Shown here one piece after another: positions 35,320-45,500 of a DNA stretch of 64,000 nucleotides (position 1 is its first letter; each line of letters begins with the position of its first letter). The stretch comes from Tilletiaria anomala UBC 951 (lineage: Eukaryota; Basidiomycota; Exobasidiomycetes; Georgefischeriales; Tilletiariaceae). A program made the translations under genes and the position numbers. The stretch is taken from contig NW_013546997.1 of the NCBI RefSeq assembly GCF_000711695.1, forward strand, positions 62,001 through 126,000, in the 5' to 3' direction. A model generated the notes under the pieces. It was not told the DNA's origin, ran no database searches, and was given only the letters and a program-made list of their open reading frames with translations.

Positions 35320-37356
35320 TCACGGGCCATTCGCCGGTCTTCGCCAGTTGTAGGGCTCATACGCCCGCTTGCCATCCGAGGATGCCGTAGCAGAGGGCTG
35401 GCCATGCGCCGGCCCTGATGCCGCTGTCGCTGCTGTTGCGGCTGCGTCACGCGCCTTGGAATTGCTCGTGTCGACGCGCACGTACTCGGCGTCCGGCGTC
35501 GAGGAGCCGTCGCCAGGGATCTTTTGAACGCCCATGTATACCTCGCCGAGAATGCCTGCAGGTGCGCGGGCGTCGCATTGGAGACAACGATCAGCGGTTG
35601 GGAGATAGGGATCATCGTTCTGCCGCATCCCGGCTCACCCAATGCTTGCGCACGCAGGCGCTGTGTCTCCTTGTTCACGGAAGCGTCAAACAGCACGCGC
35701 TCTGACACTTCGCGGATGACGCTCTCCACCTCGAGCTTTGCGCCTTTGAAGAGCGCTCGCATGCTTGATGAAGATTCATGGAAGGGAAATGTCATGAGCC
35801 TGCCTGCAGGATCAAGGCAGCGCCATCACTCGCAGACGTACCCTTTCTCCGCAGCGGCTTCTTCCAGCTGCCTCTTCTTCTCCTCGGTGATACCTTGCTC
35901 TTCTGCCTTGGACAGCTCCTCGAATACCGTCTTGAGCTCTAGTGCGGCGCGGACGGTGCTGACAGTCTCGCGGATGACATGCACGCTACTCGCGGCGCCG
36001 TGGAACATGCCGCCCAGCGCGCCGAACATGCCGGTCGCTGCGAGGTAGTGCTTCGACTTGGCTGTGTACTGCGATCCGACTGCGTGCAAGAGTTCGACGC
36101 CATAGCTTTGAACAGAGAAGATGTACTGTGAGAAGGAAGGCACTAGCGATCGAGCGAGCCTGCACACTCACTTCTCATCTTTGAGCTCCTCGGCCTTCTC
36201 TTTTTCCATTCCGCGGAAACTATCCGTGATGGCTCGCTGGTGGTCGGGGTCATCGAGGCTTTTCATGGCCTCGGTATAGACGCTGAGCTTGGCGATGAGC
36301 GTCTCTGCGAGCTTGCTGACCCTCTCCTCCCTCTGCTTGGCCCTTGCTTCGGTCTGTTTTCGCTCCTTCTCCTCCTTTGCCGCTTTCTCCTCAGGCGAGA
36401 GCTCTGGCTTGCCTTTCGCCTTGCCATTGGAGACCGTGCCCGGAGCGTCTGCCCCGGTGCCATTCGCTTGCTTTTCGAGCTCCTCTGAGTCCTGCTGCAG
36501 CGCCTCTTTCATGTCTCGCCCAATGCTGATGGTGCCAATGATATCCTGGAATCGCTCTCCGCCAAAGAGACTACCAAACACCTCTTCGGGGTCGACGAAG
36601 CCATCTTCGGGCGTCAGACCTGGCGTCGAGGCGCCGAATTCGTTGCTACCGGGCAAAGGAACATCAGCCGCATACTAACCACAGAGGTGAATGCGACTGT
36701 CATGACTCACTACTTGTGCCGAAGCTCAGGATCTGATAGCACATGATACGCGGTGGCTAGCTGCTTGAACTTCTCCTCTCCCTCTGGGTCGTTCGGGTTC
36801 TTGTCTGGGTGCAGTTTGATCGCGAGCTTGCGGTACGCTTTCTTGATCTCCACGAGACTGGCTGACGCTGGCACGCCGAGACAGTCATAGCTGCATGACA
36901 CAACACGGTCAGTCCCCCAATTATGGCCGGCCAGGGCCAAGGCGAGAAAGATGAGTGGTGCGCTCGTCGCTCAGCTCACTAAGTCATATCCAGCGGCCGC
37001 TCGTCTGTCCCTATCCTCCTCTTCCTCACCGGCTCACCGACCGTGCCGTTCTGCCCGCCGGCGCTAGTCGCGCCGGACCGCGCCTCCCTGACGAGCCTCG
37101 GCGCGCCAGGTGGCTCAAAGTTGCGCCTGCACTTGCAGCATGTCACGCTGAAGCTCGTCTGGTGCGGCTGCACGTTCGCGCGCAGTGTCTCGGGAGATGG
37201 AGGCAGGTACTCGATAGTCACGCGGCAGTCTGTGTACGGACACGGCGTGCTGCTGTATGGCTCCTTGATGCGCGAGGCGACGGTGTAGTTGAAGCTGCTA
37301 CTGCTCCCTAATGATGGCGATGACGAGGACGACGGCCCGGCTGTGCTGGAGACCAT
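35320..37356 (-). CDS. J-domain co-chaperone with N-terminal zinc ribbon and DnaJ-X domain (CAJ1/DJP1 type)
   Basis: Six exons (37356-36980, 36890-36711, 36645-36172, 36105-35830, 35763-35639, 35555-35320) give 555 residues. The first 125 residues carry two Cys clusters (CPYTDC at 39-44 and CCKC at 73-76) that look like a zinc ribbon. The J-domain follows ([30 protein letters not shown] at 153-155), which stimulates Hsp70. Then comes the DnaJ-X region ([47 protein letters not shown]). Yeast Caj1 and Djp1 share the J plus X layout and act in the cytosol and in organelle import. The helix after the J-domain is charged ([18 protein letters not shown]). A GTG-started extension upstream of 37356 exists but has no ATG. 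Confidence 0.88.
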
Positions 37357-38040
37357 GGCGGGCTGTGCGCCTTTCCGTGGTGCCGACGCAGCAGGTCTAA
37401 GATGGTCAGCGCGCTGGTGTACCAAGCTACAACTTTGGCACTGCACAGACAGACACTCCTTTCTCCCGGCTCCTGTGACAGTGGTCGATGCAGTTCTCTA
37501 CTCGTTGGACAAAAGAAGTGCGTGGTCAGCACCGATTCATCGACGGCACATCGAAAAGGTGCAAGTTGAGAGGATTCTTTCTTTTGTTCCGCCAGCTTTT
37601 TATTACTTTAAGAAAGAAATACGGTTCGCGTCCTCTTTAGCTCTCGTGTCGACTGACAGCATGTTTGGCGGCTTCCAGCGCAATCAACACCCCAAGTGGC
37701 CTGTTTCCGGTGACCATGAGCTTGCCAAAACACGCGCCTATTTGAAGACAGACTCGGCTCGCTCACAAGTGGGCTGCAGCAATCGCATCGCCACCAAAGT
37801 GCGCAGTGCTGTTCCCAACGCTCATGCCGACCGACATTTGCTGCGGCAGCCTCCTCGTCCAAAGGGAGCGCATGCTCGCGAACGGACGTGTCAGTAATGA
37901 AAGGACTGTAAGCGTCAATAACACAATAGCATAGATGTCAATGACCTATCTCGCATAATGAAATACTTGGGTGTAATGCTAAATAATACAACATGTGACT
38001 TTATGAGACGGGCTGTGAAGTGATAACGGGTGTAGCAAGG
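37357..38040. other. Intergenic between DnaJ gene and ATG16
   Basis: About 680 bases, partly AT-rich, holding the DnaJ promoter and the ATG16 3' end. A 202-codon rightward frame (37289-37897) is antisense to DnaJ exon 1 and has no recognisable features. Confidence 0.4.
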
Positions 38041-38964
38041 CTACGACGCCGCTGACGCGGAAAGGGTTGCAGGCTTGCTCTGTGATGTCGATGAGTCGGT
38101 CGAGCTATCCTTCGTCCTGGTCGCCTTGACCTGCTCGAGGTAGGTGTTGGCGTCGTTCATCTTGTCAGCCTCTGCGTTCATGCGATCGAGCCAGCGCTGC
38201 AGCAGGCTAGCATTGTCGCGCTTGAGCTCGTCGTTGCGCAGCTCGATCTGGCTCAGCTCGAGACTGAGCGTATTGAGCTCGTCCTGCAGGATCTGGATTG
38301 TGCGATCCTTCTCGCCGAGCGCCTCCCGGGCGTCCTGCGCAGCGCGCTGCAGGCGCTCTTGCTCGCCGCGCAGTGCGCGCAGCTCGTCGTCGGACGCCTT
38401 GCCTACGTCCTGCCGTTCGCGCAGCGTCTCATTCAGTACGAGCAACCGCTGCGCGTTTTGCGACTGCGTCTTGTACAGCTCTGCTAGCTCGTCGCGCATG
38501 GAGGAGAGCTGCGCCTCTAGCGAACGGACATATGCTTCTTGCACGGCGTTGGGACCCACGCCCGTCGTTGCGGCCGGCGCGCTTGCGGTTCCGGCTGCCG
38601 AAGCAGACGAAGCGACAGCCGCAGGTGTGGGCGCAGATGCAGCTTGCAGCAGACTAGTGTTGCGTTCCTTGAGCATCGCAGCATGCCTTGCCAGTTTTTG
38701 ATCTGAAAGCGACAAAAGCGAGTGCAAGAAACGTCAGTGGATTGCGCGCGACATGGTGTGCAGACGAGAGGGAAGATGCTGACATTGCTGTATCATGTCG
38801 TCGAATGCACGTTCATGGCGATCTCGCTCCTCCCAGCGTTTGCATATGGCGTCCTGCCAGGTGTTGAGCGTGATCGCGCCGCCATTATTGAAGGGCGAGC
38901 TTGCACCAGACGTACTGTAGGCGGACGCATACGTCACTGACGCTGTCGCTGTGCTGCCCGACAT
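38041..38964 (-). CDS. ATG16: Autophagy protein ATG16
   Basis: Two exons (38964-38784 and 38702-38041) give 280 residues. Atg16 binds the Atg12-Atg5 conjugate and directs Atg8 lipidation to the growing autophagosome membrane. The N-terminal helix that binds Atg5 is visible (WQDAICKRWEERDRHERAFD). The splice restores a Tyr (MIQQYQKLARHAAML), as expected for the family. After an Ala/Thr-rich linker comes the dimerising coiled coil with family wording: LSSMRDELAELYKTQSQNAQ, EKDRTIQILQDELNTL and LLQRWLDRMNAEADKMNDAN. There is no WD40 domain, as in fungal forms. The gene is head-to-head with the carrier gene over about 1.1 kb. Confidence 0.92.
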
Positions 38965-40092
38965 GGTTTTGGCGGATGAGGGAGGGCGCTACTACTGCTA
39001 CTGTGGATGTCGATAGCGGCAATTATAGGTTGTTCCCATTATGCATTTGGCAATGAGGCGCAAGCGTCAGCATCGTGATCTCTCTGCATGTGTGGCTGAC
39101 GGCAAGGAAACATGTTCGCTGCGTGGAAGGAATCAGGAGCCGATAAAGTATCCGCAACCACCGTCCCTGTCTGCTCACCGTACGGTAAAGTACGGGAGAG
39201 AGGGAGGGAAAGTGGAGCAATAGGTCCGCCTGTCGGTAGATATCATCACTTGTGCCATAGGAGGAGGGCAAGGGGGGCTCAGGGCCAATAACTCACCTCG
39301 ACGACGGCAAGTCGGCGGCTGTCTCTCATCTGCCCATAACCCCAGCCGCACGCAAGTGCAGACGAAGAAGCGCCTGCGCTTCCCATTCGAGGGGCTCCTC
39401 GACCTGCTTTGTTTGGAAGAGAGTTAGCTGGCTGCTGGAGTAGGAGGTGCCATGCAGCTGGATCTATGTCGGTGGGGGGTAGAGAGCAAGGAGGAGAGCA
39501 TGAAGAAACCTGTGAGGGAAGGGAAAGGAAGAGAAGTGAAGAGAAGAGAAGAGCGCAGTATATCATAGTAGGGTTGCTGCACTCGTGCCTGCAACTTCAA
39601 TCCCGGGTTCCGCTGTTGCACCGCCCCGGTCCTGCCCGACCTCCCGGCAGTTCGTGAGTGTAATATTGAAGTACAGTCACAGCAACAAAACAGTCTCACA
39701 CCGCGTCGCAGGTGGACGAGCAAGCTGCTGGCTGATGCGAATTCCGCCTCTGCGGAGAAGGCATCGTTACATAGCAACAATACCTAGTCAACCATACTAG
39801 ACAGGTGGACAACGGAGTTCGTTCATTGTCGTTGGTCATCGGTACAGTCGTAGGCATCGTCGTAGTCGTCGTTGTCGTTGGTGCTGTTGGGTCAGCCCAC
39901 TGCTTTTTACACTTGGCTCGGACTGACGGACGCACTGGTTGATTATTGTGTGCAGCAGCCTTCCCTGTTCTCGCCTTCGGGTCACAGCGGTCCGTTACAC
40001 CACCACCATCAACTCGCTCGCACAGCGCACCGCTACCCAAGAAAACCCCCACTGCACTGCGTCGCTGCTGATCCACAAGCCCACAGGCCACC
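38965..40092. promoter_or_regulatory. Divergent region between ATG16 and the carrier; possible small spliced transcript
   Basis: The 1.1-kb spacer contains purine-rich repeats (about 39480-39560). On the minus strand there are well-formed splice signals (for example GAG|GTGAGT at 39296) that could join three short pieces between 39386 and 39023. This may be a short gene or a spliced leader; see findings. Otherwise no gene is supported. Confidence 0.35.
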
Positions 40093-41866
40093 ATGGCGTC
40101 TCTTCTTCCCAGCTTCCTGCGGCCGCAACCGGTCGAATGCGAGGCATCCACCTCCGGATCCTCACACAGCACCGTCTCGCAACATCAGCAACAACAACAA
40201 CAGCAAGCAACGTTGGCGCAGCAGCAATTTCACCCCATCCCGCATCTCCCCGGCGAAGGCCGCTTCCTCGTCACCGCCAAGGTCTACTCGCGGCCGAATG
40301 CGGACCCGGCGTTCCAGCGCCATCTCCAGCAGTTCCGCCGTGAAGTCGAGTTCAGCTCGCCCGGCCTACTCTCGTATACGACCAGCGTCGTGCGCGGCAA
40401 GAACGGCGATGAGGAAAATCTCGTCTGCCACGAGCTATTCATCAGCGATGACCTTGAACGGCACGAAGGCGGCCGTCTGGCGCCGCAGGCCGAGGACGAT
40501 GAAGAGGAAGAAGACGAGGACGAAGAGGCAGAGGCAGAGCTAGGCGGGGATCGCTCGACGATCGTAAAAGCCCTGCCGGATGCTGGGAAAGCAGCCGTGG
40601 ACAAGCTCGCGTCCGCGACGCAAGCTGCACAGGATAAGGCCGCTGAAACGGCCGCCGCTGTCGGCGCCACCTCGAAAGAGCAAGCGGCCGAAGCGGGGAG
40701 GACGAAAAAGAAGGGAAAGAAGGCGTCCTTCGTACAAGACCTGGCGCACTCGGCGTATAACTTTGGCCTCGGCGGCATCGCCGGTTCGATCGGCGCGACG
40801 CTTGTCTACCCGATTGACCTAGTCAAGACGCGCATGCAGAACCAGCGCAGCGCGGTCGTCGGCGAGCCACTAATGTACAAGAATTCTATCGACTGTGTGC
40901 GCAAGGTATTCGCTAACGAGGGCTTCATCGGCTTCTACCGCGGCCTCGGCCCGCAGCTGATCGGAGTCGCACCGGAGAAGGCGATCAAGCTGACCGTCAA
41001 CGACCTGTTGCGCGCAAAGGCGCGCGACCCGCAGACCGGCGCCATCTCGCTCCCCTGGGAGCTCCTCGCTGGCGGCGCTGCCGGCGGTTGCCAGGTCGTC
41101 TTCACCAATCCGCTTGAGATCGTCAAGATCCGCCTGCAAGTCGCCGGCGAGCTCGCCAGGCAGGAGGGTGGCGACAAGGTCGCGCGCGGAGCCATCCACA
41201 TCGTCCGGCAGCTCGGCCTCGTCGGACTGTATAAAGGCGCTTGCGCCTGCCTGCTGCGCGACATTCCGTTCAGCGCGATTTACTTTCCCGCGTATGCCCA
41301 CCTCAAGAAGGACACCTTCCACGAGGGTAAGAACGGCAAGAAACTCGGCTTTGGAGAGATGCTCGCCAGCGCCGCCATCGCCGGCATGCCCGCTGCCTTC
41401 CTCACTACCCCCGCCGACGTCATCAAGACGCGCCTGCAGGTCGAGGCGCGCAAGGGCCAGTCGACGTACAAAGGCATCACCGACTGCTTCCGCCAGATCA
41501 TGGCGCAGGAGGGCCCACGTGCGTTCTTCAAGGGCAGCATGGCGCGCGTGTTGCGCAGTTCGCCTCAGTTTGGCGCAACGCTCGTCGCGTACGAGTACCT
41601 GCAGAAGTTCCTCCCGTATCCGTTCGACTCGAGCCAGCACAAAATCGCTCCGCACAATACCCGACCATGGGAGGACCCTGCGCGGGAACATGCCAGGCGC
41701 GCGATCCGCCTGCTCCTCGTGAGTTCCAATTGATTCTCTTTCCCCGCCTTTTTCAACCGTTGGCCTGGTAACTCACGCCCTTATGTACACATCTGCACAG
41801 GAAATGCATGAAGACTTTGGATCAAAGTCGGCACCCAAGGGCTTCAAGGAGCCCGCTTCAAATTGA
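40093..41866 (+). CDS. Mitochondrial aspartate/glutamate-type carrier with an N-terminal ABM-like domain
   Basis: Two exons (40093-41718, 41801-41866) give 563 residues. The C-terminal half is a three-repeat mitochondrial carrier. The signature motifs are [10 protein letters not shown] (about residue 239), [11 protein letters not shown] (338) and [11 protein letters not shown] (437); the sequence reads like Agc1/aralar, which exchanges aspartate and glutamate across the inner membrane. The N-terminus lacks the calcium-binding EF hands of animal forms. After a Gln-rich start, residues about 56-124 ([35 protein letters not shown]) follow the pattern of an antibiotic-biosynthesis-monooxygenase fold. 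An acidic run (about 135-155) and an Ala/Lys-rich linker join the two. No targeting peptide is obvious. Codons favour C or G at third positions more than in neighbours, suggesting strong expression. Confidence 0.85.
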
Positions 41867-42544
41867 TAGAGCGCGGCTACTGCCACCAATACATACATTC
41901 TCTGCAGCCTTTCCATCTACACCGCACTCTGTCAGTTGACGACAAGCCATCGGAAGGACTGCCCAGCTAAGAGGGCATCTGGGAAAGAGGGCAAAATAGA
42001 GCGTAGAAACCAACCACGTATATAGCTATGTCCCTGCCACCGAGTCGATCGCTGCGAACACTCTGCGAAAACTGTTGCTCTCACATCCGTCCCGCTGCTG
42101 GGCGAAAGCCAAAGCGGGCGTCCTCTACATTCCATAGACTTTACAATGGCAAAAGTGTCAGAAACATGCAGGCGAAGCGGAACGTCCGCCGTGCCCTTTC
42201 GCTCAAGGTGTCCATGCTCTGCCTTCTGAATCGCCGCCTGTGGCCTGGAGATAATGTGTAAGCCGTTATGGGTTGCTCCTTGTCTAGGGATAAAAAGAGT
42301 ACAGCAAGTATACCTTTTGGTGCGTCTGCGAGTTCGCGCACGCTCGCTGTGCGTGCGTACTTAGCTGTGCGTATGATTGTGTATATGTGATGCTAGTGTC
42401 AAAAGGAGTGGATGGACCAGGTGAACATGAAGCAATCATGCTTCTTATCTGTCTGGGTTGTTTAAAAAGAAGAGTTGCTGCTGTGGTTATGCTGTTGAAC
42501 TGCAGTATGCAGAGGTCGAAGGGCTGTTTTGATAATGCTGTTCA
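41867..42544. other. Convergent intergenic stretch
   Basis: About 680 bases between the carrier and KIN1 stops, AT-richer than the genes. No coding or RNA feature is supported. Confidence 0.45.
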
Positions 42545-45500
42545 TCAAAGCTGCAACGGTAGGGACAGAAAGATATTGTTATTTCCCTCATTTGCTACCT
42601 CACCAATGCATTACTTGACTGCTCACCTTGGCATCCTCCAAAATCCGTTTTGCTAACATCTGATACTGCCAGGGATTGCCAGAAACCCTTCTGAACTGCA
42701 AGCCATTGACGCCAAGCAAGAGGGGCACTTTGACGACAAACACTTCGAAGCGCACCGCGAGGTCATGAACTGCATTCGGGCTCATCGTCTTCGACCGAGG
42801 TGCGTTCGCCGCTGCATCCTCCTGGTTGCTCTCGGCGATGACAAGTGTGCCAGGGCTCGTGCGAAGGCCCAGGCCGCTCGAATCGCCATCCATGGCGCCA
42901 GCCAACGAGTTGGTCCGACTCCGGATGGAGCTGTCGTCCGCATTGGTGAGCGAGCTCTTGCTCTCAGAGACTTCCTTCAGCTTCTGTTTGGCCGAGGTGA
43001 AGGAGAGCTTGCTGCCTTTCCTTCGAGGACGCTGCGGCGATGCAGTATCTGCAGAAAATGCTTCCGTCTCACCCATATCTGCCTCCCCACCCAAACGCAC
43101 GTTGCCTTGACCCGTCGCAGCGGCAATCGTACCGCCCGAAAAGTCGAGCGAAGGCAAATGAACGCACTCATAGCCACCCTTAATCTCGCGGTACTGCACG
43201 CCGAGGCGATCAAGCACCTGCACGAGTGTCTGATGAATGACGGCGCGCGGCTTGGTGCTGGTCGTCTGCACACTGAAGAGACCTTTAAGGAAAACAGGCT
43301 TGGAGGCAGTCTGCTCCTTGCTGCCCTTGGTAATTGTCTCCCTCCTCGAGCTGGAAGGCAACACAGCCGCCTGCGCAGGGTTGTTGGGACCCTGCCACCC
43401 ACCCGCTTCTCCAGGATTTGCGATGGGGAACTGCTGCTGGTTAATCTTCAGGCCGAGCAGGGTGCTTTGCCGGCGCTTCGGCGACATGGTCAGACCGGAC
43501 GAGCGGCCAAGTGAGGTGGTGCCCGTTGGCGTCTCCTTTCGCGTCAAGCTCGACGAGTCCCTTGGATGAGGCGACAGCGGCTTTGTCATGATGGCGTTGA
43601 TGTCTTCTGCCGAGTCTGGCTCAGCATACGTCTTTTGTCCTCCGCCCTGATCTGCATTCTCTCCATCTCTGCGTTCTGCGACGCCGCTGAGGCCACTGCC
43701 AAACGTGCTCGCCCGCCGACTCGGAGCGGACATGCCCCCGGTGCTCATGCGCTGCAAGCGCCGCTTGTCCCTTGCGTCGGCATCAATTGGCGTGGAGGGA
43801 GAGCGACTCATCAGGGAGCCGAAACGACGCGCAAGCGTTCCCAGCGCCGGCGTCGGTGACGCATGGTCCGGCCCCGGCGAAGCGGCGGCGGAGTGGGGAT
43901 TTGTCGGACTGGCGACGCTGATGCTCTGCTGCTGTGCCGCAGACGACGGTGCGATCGACGAGGTCGTCTTCAAGTCGACGATGGTTGACATGGGTCGCTT
44001 CATGCTCAAGCTCATGCTACGCTTGTGATTGCTGTCAAATGTAGACGCGCTGACCTTGGTCGGTGACATGAGCGTTGACTCTGGCCGCTTCCCCGCACTG
44101 CCGCCCATGAATGTCGCGCCGCGCAGCGCCTCCTCCATCTCATCGCCAGTAGCGCGAGCACGCGGCGGGCCTGCCATGTTCGGCAGTGGCTGCGACTTTT
44201 CTCGCGAGTCGAACACCGGCGTCGGGGACGACGGCACCGAGGCAGCGGTGCCGGCTGCTCTGGGCGGCGCCATGAGCCCTGGCTTGGCTTTCGGCTCAAT
44301 GGCGCGCGAAGACGCATGCGACGTTTCGGGTACCTTGACTTCTTCCTGCGGAATGTCCGCTGCTGTGGGCATCGAGGAGCCTCCGGCTGCCTGTCCGCCC
44401 GTGCTTGCTAGGTTCTGGTTGATCAGCGAGATGTTGGATGACGCGAAGAACGAGTGGCCATACAGCTTCTCGCGCTCCATCTTCTCCTTCACGAGGTAGT
44501 AGATAGAGAACAGCGGGTGGTATGCCGCTGTCGGGTCGAGCAACTGTACGCTGGCGCTGGTTGTCGATTTGGAGGAGCCATTGGGCGTGAAGGTCGCATC
44601 ATCTTTGCCGCCAAAGAGCGAATTGGCCTTCTTGCGGTAAAAGTCGATGCCGGAAAAGCGCTTGGTAGCGGACTTGGACTTGTCGGTTGTGACGCTGTTG
44701 CGCGTCGACTGCCGCCCGATCGCAAACGTCGCGTCGCCGCCTGCGCCCATGTACGAGCTGACGGGCGCCGCGACGCCATGCTTGGCGTCCCAAGCAGCCA
44801 GGGTCTGCTGGTACAGCTCGGACGTGAGGATGTCGGTCATGTGCCTCTCGATGTCTTCCGGCGCGCCAAACTCGAACCCGGTCATGCCTTTGATCACATC
44901 CACATCCAACTGGCCGGCGCGCAGCGGCGTGCGCTGGGGCATATGCATGTCTGGCGGGCCATCGTAACCCTTGACCATCCACGGGTGCGACATCAGCTCC
45001 GTCAAGCTTGCGCGCTGTTGAGGATTGGTGACGAGCATACGCGAGAGGATGTGCTTGCATTCTGACGCACAACCAGTCCAAAGCAAGCTTCGTTAGAACA
45101 CGCTCTCAAATAGCGGAACGAGAGAGAGAGAGAAAGAAGAAAATAACTCATCGTAGCAAACGCACCTCCGCTCAGCCAGACCGGGTATTCGACCTGGCCT
45201 CGCTTGATCTTGGCATGCAGCGCTGGCATGCTCTGGTCATCAAACGGGACCTTGCCACAAACGAGCACGTATAGCACGATACCGAAGCTCCACACGTCCA
45301 CCTCTGGGCCCGTGTACACTTTCGCATTGAGCAGCTCGGGCGCCGCAAAGTAGAGCGAGCCGCAAAAGGTGCTGAGATGCGAGTGGGGAGAGTAGAGGTT
45401 CGACAGGCCAAAGTCGATGATTTTGATGTTGCCTGTCTTGGAGATAAGGATGTTTTCAATTTTGAGATCTGGAAAAAGGGGGAAGTCGTTAGCACACGGA

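Noticed and set aside
37289-37897. Rightward 202-codon frame
   Set aside because: It is antisense to the first DnaJ exon and the promoter; the DnaJ frame has clear family motifs.
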